From: Minwuia sp.
Lineage (GTDB): Bacteria; Pseudomonadota; Alphaproteobacteria; Minwuiales; Minwuiaceae
Length of the DNA: 64,000 nt
Reading direction: 5' to 3'
Assembly (NCBI GenBank): GCA_029213165.1
Contig: JARGNO010000004.1
Location: 29,669 to 93,668, forward strand
Below the pieces are notes generated by a model. That model saw only the letters and a list, made by a program, of their open reading frames with translations, did no database searches and had not been told where the DNA came from. The first letter of the stretch is position 1, and the number at the start of each line of letters is the position of its first letter. Of the stretch, positions 6,946-16,367 are shown piece by piece. A program made the position numbers and the translations under genes.

Positions 6946-9241
6946 CAGCCCGGCCAGAAGCCCGAAGGCGGCGGGCGGCAAGAACGACGGCATGTCGCAG
7001 TCGGAGCATCTGCGCCACCTGCAGATGCTGCTCGACGTATCGCGCCAGGTCGCGGCGCTGGATACGCTGGACGCTGTTCTCGACACGCTGATCACCGTTG
7101 CGGTGAAGGAAACGCGCGCCGAACGCGGCACCCTGTTCCTGCACGACAGCTCGACAGGCGAACTCTATTCGCGCGTGGCACAAGGCATTCGCACCCACGA
7201 GATCCGCATCCTGGACAACGCCGGTATTGCCGGTGCCGTGTTCCATTCGGGTGTGGGCGAGATCGTCCATGACGCCTATGCTGATGAGCGTTTCAACGCG
7301 GACGTGGACAAGGAAACCGGGTTCGTCACCCAGTCGATCCTCTGCGCGCCGGTCAAGAATGCCAAGGGGGAGATCATCGGCGTCGCCCAGGTGCTGAACA
7401 AGGCGGAGGGCGAGTTCGTCGATCTCGACATGGCGGTGCTGGAGGGCATGACCACCCAGTGCGCCATCACGCTGCAGTCGATGCAGCTTGTCGAGCGGAT
7501 GGAGAGCACGCGCAAGCGCGAGATCGAGTTCCTGAACGTCGTCTCCGACATGACGTCCGAACTGGAACTGACCCGGCTGTTGCAGCGGGTGATGTCGGAA
7601 GCGACCCGGATGCTTGATGCGGAACGCTCCACCCTGTTCATCAACGACGAGAAGTCCAACGAACTGTTCAGCCATGTGGGCGAGGGACTGGACTCCGTCG
7701 AGATCCGGCTGCCGAACCATCTGGGTATCGCAGGCGCGGTCTTCGTGTCCGGTGAGACGGTCAACATCCCCTATGCCTACGCCGACCTGCGGTTCAATCC
7801 GGGCTTCGACAAGCAGACGGGCTTCTTCACCCGCTCGATCCTCTGCGTGCCCGTGGTCAACAAGGCCGGCAAGGTCATCGGTGTGACCCAGGCGCTGAAC
7901 AAGCGCGGTGGCCCGTTCTCCGACGAGGACGAGAGCCGCCTGAAGGCCTTCACCGCGCAGATCGCCATCGGTCTGGAGAACGCCAAGCTGTTCGGCGATA
8001 TCCAGGCGATGAAGAACTATAACGAGAGCATGCTGCAATCCATGTCGAACGGTGTCGTCACCTTCGATGAGGAGCATGAGGCGAAGACCTGCAATGCGGC
8101 CGGGGCGCGGATCATGCGCACGCTGACCAAGGATGTGATCGGTCAGAAGGCCGCGGATGTCTTCGGTGAGGCCAATGCCTGGCTGCTGGAGAAGATCACA
8201 CGCGTGGAGGAGAGCCGCGAAGGCGATACCTCTGTCGATGCCGAACTGGCGTTCGGTGACGAGAAGGTCTCCGCCAACGTCAATGTGCTGCCGCTGACAT
8301 CCGGTGACGGGAAGCCGCTCGGCACCCTGATCATGATGGAGGATATCTCCAACGAGAAGCGGGTGAAATCCACCCTGTCCCGCTACATGGATCCCGGCCT
8401 GGCCGACCAGATGCTGAAGGGCGGCAATCAGGAGGAGATCCTGGGCGGCAAGGACACCGTTGCCACCGTCCTGTTCTCCGACGTGCGCGGCTTCACGACG
8501 ATCACCGAATCGCTCGGCGCGCAGGGTACGGTTGCCCTGCTGAACGACTATTTCGAGCTGATGGTGGACTGCATTTCCGAACAGGGCGGAATGCTCGACA
8601 AGTTCATCGGCGACGCCATCATGGCCGCCTTCGGCATCCCCGTGCCGCATGACGATGACGAGGACCGGGGCCTGCGCGCCGGGATCAACATGATTTCCCG
8701 CCTGTGGGAATGGAATGTGGAACGCAAGAAGCGCGGTGACATGGAAGTCGACATGGGGCTGGGCCTCAATACCGGTTCCATCGTCGCGGGCAACATCGGC
8801 TCCAAGAAGCGGATGGACTACACCATGATCGGCGACGGCGTGAATCTCGCCGCCCGTCTGGAGAGCGCCTGCAAGCAGTACAACGCCCGCATCCTGCTGT
8901 CCGAATACACGGTCGCGAAGCTGAAGGGCGTCTATCGCCTGCGCGACATCGACAAGGTGGTGGTGAAGGGCAAGACCCAGCCTGTCGGCGTCTTCGAATG
9001 CCTCGACTACCACAACGACCAGTCATTCCCGAACCTGATGGACGCGCTGGGCAACTTCAACGAGGGCGTGAAGCGATACCGCCATCAGGAATGGGACAAG
9101 GCCGTCAGCTATTTCGAGGAAGCGCTGAAGGCCAATGATTCCGACAAGCTGGCCAATACCTACATCGAGCGCTGTGCCCTGATGAAGGAGAACCCGCCGG
9201 GCGACGACTGGGACGGCGTCTGGATCATGACCAGCAAGTAG
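6938..9241 (+). CDS. Tandem-GAF adenylate cyclase (class III)
   Basis: Soluble cyclic-AMP synthase of 767 residues. Order: GAF1 (about 30-180), GAF2 (about 210-365, each ending in an NK motif: QVLNKAEG, QALNKRGG, as in cyclic-nucleotide-binding GAFs), a PAS-like segment (about 370-480), a class III cyclase domain (about 505-690) and a TPR-like helical tail. The metal Asp is in LFSDVRGFTT (about 512) and the second in KFIGDAIMAAFG (about 554). IGDGVNLAARLES carries the transition-state Asn and Arg. Lys (DKFIG) with Thr (DYTMIG) at the purine-selecting sites indicates ATP rather than GTP. GGAGGAG lies seven bases before the ATG at 6938, inside the repeat-protein gene. The layout resembles cyanobacterial CyaB1/CyaB2. 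No kinase or transmembrane part is present. Confidence 0.92.
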   Translation: MYDSPARSPKAAGGKNDGMSQSEHLRHLQMLLDVSRQVAALDTLDAVLDTLITVAVKETRAERGTLFLHDSSTGELYSRVAQGIRTHEIRILDNAGIAGAVFHSGVGEIVHDAYADERFNADVDKETGFVTQSILCAPVKNAKGEIIGVAQVLNKAEGEFVDLDMAVLEGMTTQCAITLQSMQLVERMESTRKREIEFLNVVSDMTSELELTRLLQRVMSEATRMLDAERSTLFINDEKSNELFSHVGEGLDSVEIRLPNHLGIAGAVFVSGETVNIPYAYADLRFNPGFDKQTGFFTRSILCVPVVNKAGKVIGVTQALNKRGGPFSDEDESRLKAFTAQIAIGLENAKLFGDIQAMKNYNESMLQSMSNGVVTFDEEHEAKTCNAAGARIMRTLTKDVIGQKAADVFGEANAWLLEKITRVEESREGDTSVDAELAFGDEKVSANVNVLPLTSGDGKPLGTLIMMEDISNEKRVKSTLSRYMDPGLADQMLKGGNQEEILGGKDTVATVLFSDVRGFTTITESLGAQGTVALLNDYFELMVDCISEQGGMLDKFIGDAIMAAFGIPVPHDDDEDRGLRAGINMISRLWEWNVERKKRGDMEVDMGLGLNTGSIVAGNIGSKKRMDYTMIGDGVNLAARLESACKQYNARILLSEYTVAKLKGVYRLRDIDKVVVKGKTQPVGVFECLDYHNDQSFPNLMDALGNFNEGVKRYRHQEWDKAVSYFEEALKANDSDKLANTYIERCALMKENPPGDDWDGVWIMTSK

Positions 9242-9242
9242 G

Positions 9243-9989
9243 GTGCCGGCGAACCCCGAGCTTCTTGCGATTGTCATTGCCACCTTCCTTCTTGCCGGGA
9301 CGGCGAAGGGTGTGGTCGGCTTTGGCCTGCCGACCATTGCGCTGGCACTGCTGACGCTGGCAGACAGCCTGTACGGCGCGATGGCGATGCTGCTGCTGCC
9401 GTCGCTGGTGACCAATGTCTGGCAGGCGGTGGCGGGTGGTTCGCCCGCACGGCTGGTCCGCCGACTTTGGCGGTTCCTGCTGGCAGGGGTGGTGGGCGTC
9501 TGGGTCGGCCTCTGGCTCGCGCAAGGTGTGGAGACACTGGCGCTGGTGCGGTTGCTTGGCCTCTTGCTGGTGATCTATGGCCTCTCGGGCCTGCTGGGCT
9601 GGCGTCCCGTTCTTTCAACACGACGGGATCGACTGGCAGGCCCCGTTGCCGGAGCCCTCAACGGCGTGCTGACGGGCATGACCGGCTCCTTCGTCGTGCC
9701 CGGCGTCATGTATCTGCAGGCGCTGGGTCTGGCGCGGGACCAGCTTGTGCAGGCGATGGGCATCCTGTTCACGGTCTCCACGCTGGCGCTGCTCGCGGCG
9801 CTGGCCGGGCGCGGGCTGCTGTCCCCTGAGCTTGGCCTGATGTCCGCCATCGGGGTGCCCGCGGCTCTGGTCGGGATGGTGCTGGGGCGGCGCATCCGCA
9901 GCATGCTGCCGGAGGCCCGGTTCCGCCAGGTCTTTCAGGCGGCGATCATGGCGCTCGGGCTTTCGGTCATGGCGAGTGGCGGCGCCTGA
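9243..9989 (+). CDS. TauE/SafE-family anion exporter
   Basis: Inner-membrane protein of 248 residues with about seven to eight hydrophobic segments. The first (LLAIVIATFLLAGTAKGVVG) carries the family signature in which Gly-rich helices repeat in two halves; the second half begins LAGPVAGALNGVLTGMTGSF. The family exports sulfite, sulfoacetate or other organic anions; the substrate cannot be told here. The start is a GTG two bases after the cyclase stop, so it is probably translated with that gene although no functional link is evident. It converges with and overlaps the next gene by 23 bases. Confidence 0.87.
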   Translation: MPANPELLAIVIATFLLAGTAKGVVGFGLPTIALALLTLADSLYGAMAMLLLPSLVTNVWQAVAGGSPARLVRRLWRFLLAGVVGVWVGLWLAQGVETLALVRLLGLLLVIYGLSGLLGWRPVLSTRRDRLAGPVAGALNGVLTGMTGSFVVPGVMYLQALGLARDQLVQAMGILFTVSTLALLAALAGRGLLSPELGLMSAIGVPAALVGMVLGRRIRSMLPEARFRQVFQAAIMALGLSVMASGGA

Positions 9990-10896
9990 AGATCGGTCGC
10001 GCGAACAGCGACGGCGGCAGGTTGATCATGGCGACACCCAGGATTGCCGCCACAAGGCCGAACCCGACCGTCAGCGAGATTGTCTCCCCCAGGAAGATCA
10101 TGCCCAGACCGACACCGATTCCGGCCCGCAGATAGGCCTGGCTGGCGGTGCCGAGACTGCCGAGCGTGCGCAGCAGGCGGAAGTAGAGCAGCAGGGCAAT
10201 GCCGGTGCAGAACAGACCCAGCATCCCTGCCGCAGCCATGGCCTGGATGGAGGGCCGCAACTCCCAGGGGCGGTCGATCAGCAGGCTGAGCGGTACCAGC
10301 ACGACACTGGCCCAGAGCATGGTTCCGGCGGCGGTGACGGGGGCGCTCAGGTGTCCGAAGCGGCGCTGGCCATAGATCGCGGCCACGCCATAGAGCACAG
10401 CCCCGGCGACCGCCGCAAGTTGCCCCGCCACCTGCTGGCCGAGGCCCTGCAAGGCATCGACACCGATGATAAGCGCCACACCCAGGATACCCAGCATCGC
10501 GCCGCCAAGCCGGATCAGGCTGGTCGATTCGTGGCGGGTGAACAGGAATGTCATCAGGAAGACGAAGATGGGGGATGTGGAGTTGAGGACGCTGGCCAGT
10601 GCGCTGTCGACATACTGCTGCCCCCAGGCGACCAGCAGCCACGCCCCGATGCTGTTGAAGAACGATTGCACCAGCAGGCGTCGCCAGGTCAGCGGATCGC
10701 GGGGCAGCCTTTCCTGCCGGGCGGTCAGGACGACCATCAGGAAGACAGCGGCGATGGAGACGCGGACGGCGATCAGGGTGATCGGCGGAATCTCCGTTAC
10801 CGCCACCTTCAGGAACAGGTAGGACGATCCCCACAAGGTTGCGAGCAGGGCAAGGAACAGCAGTTCTGTCGTCAATCGTGGGGCAGGCTTGGTCAA
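9967..10896 (-). CDS. EamA-family (DMT) transporter
   Basis: Ten-helix inner-membrane metabolite exporter made of two EamA repeats: first from LLFLALLATLWGSSYLFLKV, second from LAAVAGAVLYGVAAIYGQ. It ends with a basic cytoplasmic tail (RPIFRRRHSP). The open frame extends 47 codons further upstream, but that extension is not membrane-like. A TTG at 10896 preceded by CGGAG at eight bases gives a standard DMT N-terminus and is preferred. Length about 309 residues. Substrate unknown. It stands alone, convergent with the TauE-type gene and divergent from the DUF2330 gene. Confidence 0.83.
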   Translation of the reverse strand: MTKPAPRLTTELLFLALLATLWGSSYLFLKVAVTEIPPITLIAVRVSIAAVFLMVVLTARQERLPRDPLTWRRLLVQSFFNSIGAWLLVAWGQQYVDSALASVLNSTSPIFVFLMTFLFTRHESTSLIRLGGAMLGILGVALIIGVDALQGLGQQVAGQLAAVAGAVLYGVAAIYGQRRFGHLSAPVTAAGTMLWASVVLVPLSLLIDRPWELRPSIQAMAAAGMLGLFCTGIALLLYFRLLRTLGSLGTASQAYLRAGIGVGLGMIFLGETISLTVGFGLVAAILGVAMINLPPSLFARPIFRRRHSP

Positions 10897-11050
10897 GGCG
10901 GTGTCTCCGGCAGTGGTGTGCCAGCGAACATAGGGCAGTGTGGCGGAGAAATGCTTCGGCAAGCATCGAACTGTCAGGAAACCGGTTGCCCCATTGTCGT
11001 CATACACGGCGGGCAGCATGATGCGCTGGCGAAGCAATGGAGAGACAATG

Positions 11051-12433
11051 ATGCGGCTGAACCTGCGCCTGGCGGCGATGATGATCCTTTTGATGAGCGG
11101 TGCAGCCGGTCCTGCCTCGGCGTTCTGCGGCTATTTCGTGGCCAAGGGCGACAGCAGCATGTTCAACGAGGTCTCCAAGGTCGTGTTCGCGCGCAATCTG
11201 GACCGCACTGTCATCACCATGGCGAACGACTATCGCGGTGATCCGTCGGAATTTGCACTGGTCATCCCGACGCCGACCGTGTTGGGGCGGGACCAGATCC
11301 ATGTCACCGAGCCGGTCATCGTGGATCATATCGACGCCTTCACCGCGCCGCGGCTGGTGGAATATTTCGATGAAGACCCCTGCATGCAGCGCCGGTTCAA
11401 GGCGCTGGCGATGCAGTCCTCCCGCATGGAGGATGCCGGTGCCGCGCCGGACCGTGACAAGGCGCTGGGTGTCACGGTGGAGGCTGAATACACCGTCGGT
11501 GAGTATGACATCCAGGTGCTGTCCGCCGAGCAGTCGGGCGGTCTGGCGACATGGTTGCGGGAGAATGGATATTCCGTACCGCAATCATCGGACAAGGTGC
11601 TGGGCAGCTATATCGACATGGGCATGAAGTTCTTTGTCGCCAAGGTGAACATGGGGGAGAAGGCGCGCTCCGGCCGTACCTACCTGCGCCCCCTGCAGAT
11701 CGCGTTCGAGAGCCCGCATTTCATGCTGCCCATCCGCATGGGGATGCTGAACGCCGATGGTGAGCAGGAACTGTTCGTCTTTGCCATCACCCAGGGCGGT
11801 CGCGTCGAGAGCGCCAACTACCGCACCGTGAAGATGCCGAGCGGCGACGAACTGCCCGTGCATGTGCGGGACAGGTTTGCCGATGTCTACCGCGCGCTGT
11901 TCGCCGAACAGGTGAAGCGCGAACCCGGCGTTGCCTTTCTGGAATACGCCTGGAACATGAGCTGGTGCGACCCCTGCGCCGCCGACCCGCTGACCCGGGC
12001 GGAGCTTCGGACGCTGGGTGCCTGGTGGGTGGCGCCGGATACCAGCGCCAGACCCCTGCCGGGTACCGTGCCGCAGCCGCGCCCGGGGACCCGTATCATG
12101 CCGCGCCCCGGCCAGGGCCCGGTTGACGCCTTCGTCACCCGGCTTCACATGCGCTACGACGCGACCACGCACCCGGATGATCTGATGTTCCGCCTGACCG
12201 ACAATGCGGAGAATTTCCAGACCCGCTATGTCATTCGCCATCCTTGGACAGGGGAGGCAACCTGCCCGGCAGCCGACCTCTATCGCCAAACCCTGCCGCA
12301 CCGCATGGAGCAGGAGGCGCAGCGCCTCGCCAGCCTGACCGGGTGGCCGATTGCGGAAATCCGGGGTGAAATGTCGATCCCTGAGAAGCCGGACACCAAA
12401 TGGTGGAACGATATCTGGAAGCAGGCCGAGTGA
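11051..12433 (+). CDS. DUF2330 secreted protein
   Basis: Function unknown. Start placed at ATG 11051 (a second ATG is immediately upstream) because GGAGAG lies six bases before it and a signal peptide follows (MRLNLRLAAMMILLMSG, cleaved near ASAFCGY). The mature protein opens FCGYFVAKGDSS and has a segment like SEFALVIPTPTVLGRDQIHV, both diagnostic of DUF2330. Later features are YAWNMSWCDPCAADPL with paired Cys, a proline/arginine-rich linker (about residues 330-350) and a C-terminal domain ending in a Trp-rich helix. Length about 460 residues. A periplasmic location is inferred. It is followed after 60 bases by lgt but shares no evident pathway with it. Confidence 0.82.
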   Translation: MRLNLRLAAMMILLMSGAAGPASAFCGYFVAKGDSSMFNEVSKVVFARNLDRTVITMANDYRGDPSEFALVIPTPTVLGRDQIHVTEPVIVDHIDAFTAPRLVEYFDEDPCMQRRFKALAMQSSRMEDAGAAPDRDKALGVTVEAEYTVGEYDIQVLSAEQSGGLATWLRENGYSVPQSSDKVLGSYIDMGMKFFVAKVNMGEKARSGRTYLRPLQIAFESPHFMLPIRMGMLNADGEQELFVFAITQGGRVESANYRTVKMPSGDELPVHVRDRFADVYRALFAEQVKREPGVAFLEYAWNMSWCDPCAADPLTRAELRTLGAWWVAPDTSARPLPGTVPQPRPGTRIMPRPGQGPVDAFVTRLHMRYDATTHPDDLMFRLTDNAENFQTRYVIRHPWTGEATCPAADLYRQTLPHRMEQEAQRLASLTGWPIAEIRGEMSIPEKPDTKWWNDIWKQAE

Positions 12434-12492
12434 TGCGCCGATATGCGGATTGACCGGTTTCGCCTGGCCCCTTTCCGCTGTAGACCGTGCCG

Positions 12493-13299
12493 ATGTATGC
12501 AATTCCCTTCCCCACGATTGACCCGGTGCTCGTCGAGTTCGGGCCGGTGGCGATTCGCTGGTATGCACTGGCCTATGTCGTCGGACTGATCCTCGGCTGG
12601 CGGCTGGCGATGCAACTGGCCGCGCGACCGGATTCGCCGCTGACGCGTGATGACGCGGATGCCTTCCTGGCCTGGGCCACGCTGGGTGTGCTGCTTGGCG
12701 GGCGGCTGGGATATGTCCTGTTCTACCGCCCCGGCTATTTCCTTGAGAACCCGGCGGAAATTCCGCAGGTCTGGACCGGGGGCATGTCCTTTCATGGTGG
12801 GCTGCTGGGGGTGATCATCGCGGCCCTGCTGTTCTGTCGGGCTCGCGGCCTGTCACGGCTGGCCTTTGGCGACATGCTGGGGGCCGTGGCACCTGTAGGG
12901 CTGTTCTTTGGTCGCATTGCCAATTTCATCAACGGGGAGCTTTGGGGCCGTCCCGGTGATGTGCCCTGGGCCATGGTCTTTCCCCGTGCCGATGAACAGC
13001 TCCGCCACCCGAGCCAGCTCTACGAGGCCCTGCTGGAGGGGCTGGTGCTGTTCATCGTGGCGCAGGTCCTGATCCGCCGTTTCAACGCGCTGCAGCGGCC
13101 CGGCCTGATCATGGGCACCTTCATTGCCGGTTACGGCATGGCCCGTTTCATTGTCGAGTTCTTCCGCCAATGGGATGCGGGACTGGAGCCGCTGTTCGGT
13201 TTGCTGTCACGCGGGCAGCAACTTTCCGTTCCCATGATCCTGATCGGTCTCTACTTCATCTGGCAGGCGAAGCGACAGTCCGGGGGGGCACGGTCATGA
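12493..13299 (+). CDS. lgt: Prolipoprotein diacylglyceryl transferase
   Basis: Inner-membrane enzyme that transfers diacylglycerol from phosphatidylglycerol to the lipobox Cys of prolipoproteins. About seven membrane segments. The signature GRIANFINGELWGRP (about residues 137-151) and the HPSQLYEALLEG segment are conserved catalytic regions; the early GPVAIRWYALAYV helix is typical. ATG 12493 is preferred to the GTG at 12487; neither has a strong ribosome site. Length 268 residues is normal. It overlaps the following methyltransferase gene by four bases (ATGA), and lgt-midA-pgeF is a recurring alphaproteobacterial arrangement. Confidence 0.96.
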   Translation: MYAIPFPTIDPVLVEFGPVAIRWYALAYVVGLILGWRLAMQLAARPDSPLTRDDADAFLAWATLGVLLGGRLGYVLFYRPGYFLENPAEIPQVWTGGMSFHGGLLGVIIAALLFCRARGLSRLAFGDMLGAVAPVGLFFGRIANFINGELWGRPGDVPWAMVFPRADEQLRHPSQLYEALLEGLVLFIVAQVLIRRFNALQRPGLIMGTFIAGYGMARFIVEFFRQWDAGLEPLFGLLSRGQQLSVPMILIGLYFIWQAKRQSGGARS

Positions 13300-14387
13300 G
13301 CACGGCACTGGAAGAGACGCTGGTCGCGGAGATCGCCGCCGACGGCCCGATGCCGCTGGACCGCTTCATGCGCCGTGCGCTGTTCGATCCGGAATATGGC
13401 TACTACACGACTTCGGAACCGTTCGGCGTGGCGGGAGACTTCATCACCGCGCCGGAGATCAGCCAGATGTTCGGTGAACTGCTGGGGCTGTGGGCCGCTG
13501 ACATGTGGCAGCGCATGGGCGCGCCGGAAAACATCGTGCTGGCGGAAATCGGACCGGGGCGCGGCACCCTGATGGCGGATGCATTGCGGGCCATCCACCG
13601 TGCCGCGCCGCAGATGCTGGCCACCGGAACGGTTTGCTTGGTGGAGGCCAGTCCGCGCCTGCAGGCCGTGCAGGCGGAACGGCTGGCCGGGCACCGGATC
13701 AGCTTCGTCGATCGCGTTGGCAAGCTGCCTGAAGGCCCGTTGCTGCTGATTGCCAACGAACTGCTCGATGCCCTGCCGATCCGGCAGGTCACCCGTGCCG
13801 GTGGTGCATTGATGGAGCGCTGCATCGGTGTCAGCAACGGCAAGCTTTGCTTTGTCGATGAGCCTCTGGTGTTCGAAACACCGGAGGACATGCCGGAACT
13901 GAAGGATGGCGAGGTCTTCGAGGTTTCGGAGGAGGGAAGGCGCCTGGTGGAGGTCATTGGCACCCGGCTGGCGGTGCAGGGCGGGGCGGCCCTGTTCATT
14001 GACTACGGCCATGGCGAGACGGCTGCGGGTGATACGCTGCAGGCGGTCCGCCGTCATGCATTCCACCCGATCCTTTCAGATGTCGGCAGTGCCGATCTGA
14101 CCGCACATGTGGACTTTGCCGCCATGGCCCGTGCGGCGATCCACGGAGGTGCCTGTGCCTTCGGGCCGATCAGCCAGCGTGACCTGTTGCGCAGGCTCGG
14201 CGTGGAACCGAGACTGGCGCAACTGGTGGCGCGGGCCGAACCGCCCACCAGGGATGCGCTGGTCGCGGCCTATCACCGGCTGACGGATCCGGATCGGATG
14301 GGTACGCTGTTCAAGGCGCTCTGCATCACTTCCCCTGACATGGATACCCCGACAGCCTATGAGCCTGACGACGCTTTCCAGCCCTGA
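13296..14387 (+). CDS. MidA/NDUFAF7-like SAM-dependent methyltransferase
   Basis: Class I methyltransferase of the COG1565 family, 363 residues. The mitochondrial member NDUFAF7 dimethylates an Arg of a complex I subunit; bacterial substrates are less certain. The family N-terminus is clear: PMPLDRFMRRALFDPEYGYY, then GDFITAPEISQMFGE. The SAM-binding motif I is AEIGPGRGTLM (about residue 87), and LLIANELLDALPIRQ is the NE-DALP motif. The start overlaps the lgt stop by four bases and the stop overlaps pgeF by 29, so the three are translationally coupled. Confidence 0.92.
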   Translation: MSTALEETLVAEIAADGPMPLDRFMRRALFDPEYGYYTTSEPFGVAGDFITAPEISQMFGELLGLWAADMWQRMGAPENIVLAEIGPGRGTLMADALRAIHRAAPQMLATGTVCLVEASPRLQAVQAERLAGHRISFVDRVGKLPEGPLLLIANELLDALPIRQVTRAGGALMERCIGVSNGKLCFVDEPLVFETPEDMPELKDGEVFEVSEEGRRLVEVIGTRLAVQGGAALFIDYGHGETAAGDTLQAVRRHAFHPILSDVGSADLTAHVDFAAMARAAIHGGACAFGPISQRDLLRRLGVEPRLAQLVARAEPPTRDALVAAYHRLTDPDRMGTLFKALCITSPDMDTPTAYEPDDAFQP

Positions 14388-15132
14388 TCTGACCGGCCTG
14401 CCCGGTATCGCGCATGGTTTCTTCACCCGAAAGGGCGGGGTGTCCCGGAAGATCCATGCCGGACTGAATTGCGGGCCGGGATCAACCGACGATCCGATGG
14501 CGGTCACCATCAACCGTGATCTGGTACGCCGTCATTTCGGCGCCCGACACCTGCTGACCGTGCATCAGCATCACAGTGCGGATGTGGTGACGGTGACAGA
14601 TCGCTTCGACGGCCCGCGACCGAAGGCGGATGCGATGGTGACGCAGGTGCCGAGACTGGCACTTGGCGTGTTGTCGGCCGATTGTGGCCCGCTGCTGTTC
14701 GCGGATGCCGGGGCGCAGGTCATCGGGGCGGCCCACTCCGGCTGGAAAGGTGCCCTGGATGGCGTCCTGCAGGCCACTGTGGCGGCGATGGAGGCGCTTG
14801 GCGCGCGCCGCGACCGTATCAGCGTGACGCTCGGCCCGACCCTGGCCCAGGCGTCCTATGAAGTCGGGCCGGAGTTTCGTGACCGCTTCGAGGGTGCGGG
14901 GGCGGAGAACGCACGGTTCTTTCGCCAGCCTGACGATGCACCGCGACCGTTCTTCGACCTTCCCGCATTCATCCGTCATCAGGCGGAGATGGTGGGCGTG
15001 GCACACTTCCATGATCTGGCGCGTGACACATATCCGGAACCGGACCTGTTCTACAGTTACCGGCGATCCGTGCATCGGGGTGAGGCCGACTATGGCCGCC
15101 TGATCAGCGCCATCATGCTGAAGGAGACCTGA
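14359..15132 (+). CDS. pgeF: Peptidoglycan editing factor PgeF (YfiH/laccase-domain family)
   Basis: Family of zinc-binding cytoplasmic hydrolases that remove misincorporated amino acids from peptidoglycan precursors (UDP-MurNAc-L-Ser), also described as polyphenol oxidases or purine nucleoside phosphorylases. Metal and active-site residues are visible: the HQHHS His cluster (about 72-74), the Cys of LSADCGPLL and the His of AAHSGWKGAL. The C-terminal SYRRSVHRGEADYGRL matches the family. Length 257 residues. It begins inside the preceding methyltransferase gene. Confidence 0.92.
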   Translation: MSLTTLSSPDLTGLPGIAHGFFTRKGGVSRKIHAGLNCGPGSTDDPMAVTINRDLVRRHFGARHLLTVHQHHSADVVTVTDRFDGPRPKADAMVTQVPRLALGVLSADCGPLLFADAGAQVIGAAHSGWKGALDGVLQATVAAMEALGARRDRISVTLGPTLAQASYEVGPEFRDRFEGAGAENARFFRQPDDAPRPFFDLPAFIRHQAEMVGVAHFHDLARDTYPEPDLFYSYRRSVHRGEADYGRLISAIMLKET

Positions 15133-15135
15133 GAC

Positions 15136-16287
15136 ATGCCCCTGCATTTCGAGCCTGAGGAGATGGCCGACCGTCGCGCCCGCGCCTGTGCCGTGCTGCA
15201 GACGCAGGGAATGGATGCGCTGCTGATGTTCCGGCAGGAGAGCATGTATTACCTGACCGGCTATGACACCTTCGGCTATGTCTTCTTCCAGTGTCTGGTT
15301 CTGACGGCGGACGGGCGCACCGCGCTGCTGACCCGCGCGCCGGACCTGCGCCAGGCGCGACATACATCCGATGTTGCCGACATACGCGTCTGGGAAGACC
15401 GCGAAGGCATGAATCCCGCCGACGACCTGCGCGAGATGATGACCGACCTGGGTCTGGACGGTGCCCGTGTCGGGGTCGAGCTGGATGCCTATGGACTGAC
15501 GGGACACAATCTGCGTCGCCTCGACCGCGCCATGGAGGGGTTTTGCGCCATGTCGGACGCGTCGCTGCTCGTCAGCCGGTTGCGACTGGTCAAGAGCGCG
15601 GCAGAGATCGGCCATGTGCGACGGGCGGCGGAACTGGCCGATGATGCCTGGGACGCGGGGATCGCCGAGACCCGCGCAGGCGCATTCGAAGGCGATATCC
15701 TGGCCGCGATGCAGGGTGCCGTGTTCCGCGGTGGCGGGGACTATTCCGGCAACGAGTTCATCATCGGTTCCGGCGATGGCGCCCTGCTGTGCCGATATTT
15801 CACCGGTCGGCGCAATCTGGATACGGAGGATCAACTCACCCTGGAATGGGCGGGCGCCTACCGTCGCTATCACGCGGCGCTGATGCGGACGGTGCCCATT
15901 GGCCCGCCCCGCCCGGCGCACCGGGACATGCACGCCCGCGCCGTCGATGCATTGCTGGCCTGCGAGGCGGTGCTGAAGCCGGGATCGACCATGGGTGAGG
16001 TCTTCGCGGCCCACGCCCGTACCTTTGATGAGGCCGGCCTGGCCGCCCACAGGATGAATGCCTGCGGCTACTGCCTTGGCGCCACCTTCGCGCCGAACTG
16101 GATGGACTGGCCGATGTTCTACGCCGGCAATCCGGTGGAGATCGCGCCGGGGATGGTGTTCTTCCTGCACATGATCCTGATGGACAGTGACAGCGGCACC
16201 GCGATGACGCTGGGCCGGACCTCGCTTGTCAGCGGGAGCGGGGCGGAGGTACTCAGTCGCCTGCCACTCGATCTTGTCACCCGATAG
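15136..16287 (+). CDS. Creatinase/DoeA-like M24-fold protein
   Basis: Two-domain pita-bread fold protein of 383 residues: creatinase N-terminal domain (about 10-140) and M24 domain (about 150-375). In metal-dependent Xaa-Pro peptidases the segment here reading EWAGAYRRYHAALMRT carries two metal-binding Asp; here both are replaced, and the usual HGIG-type motif reads CGYCLGATFAPNW. The protein is therefore more like creatinase or ectoine hydrolase (DoeA), which use no metal. The substrate is unknown; no ectoine genes are adjacent. It starts three bases after pgeF, so it is likely cotranscribed. Confidence 0.78.
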   Translation: MPLHFEPEEMADRRARACAVLQTQGMDALLMFRQESMYYLTGYDTFGYVFFQCLVLTADGRTALLTRAPDLRQARHTSDVADIRVWEDREGMNPADDLREMMTDLGLDGARVGVELDAYGLTGHNLRRLDRAMEGFCAMSDASLLVSRLRLVKSAAEIGHVRRAAELADDAWDAGIAETRAGAFEGDILAAMQGAVFRGGGDYSGNEFIIGSGDGALLCRYFTGRRNLDTEDQLTLEWAGAYRRYHAALMRTVPIGPPRPAHRDMHARAVDALLACEAVLKPGSTMGEVFAAHARTFDEAGLAAHRMNACGYCLGATFAPNWMDWPMFYAGNPVEIAPGMVFFLHMILMDSDSGTAMTLGRTSLVSGSGAEVLSRLPLDLVTR

Positions 16288-16298
16288 GTCACCCGGAC

Positions 16299-16367
16299 AT
16301 GCCCTGGCTCATCATGATGATCTTCTTCTTCCTGCTGGTTTCGATGGCGAGCTGTGTCCTTTTCTGA
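16299..16367 (+). CDS. Possible 22-residue hydrophobic peptide
   Basis: A short frame between the M24-fold gene and the lipoprotein gene encodes a basic-free, strongly hydrophobic peptide (MPWLIMMIFFFLLVSMASC plus three residues) with a lipobox-like SMASC ending. Its stop lies 11 bases inside the next gene, so it could act as a coupled leader. No convincing ribosome site is seen. It could be chance in a stretch of phenylalanine-coding TTC triplets. Confidence 0.25.
   Translation: MPWLIMMIFFFLLVSMASCVLF

Noticed and set aside
6458..9013. Long minus-strand open frame (851 codons) antisense to the cyclase
   Set aside because: His/Gln/Arg-rich shadow with no motif; the cyclase and repeat protein explain the region.
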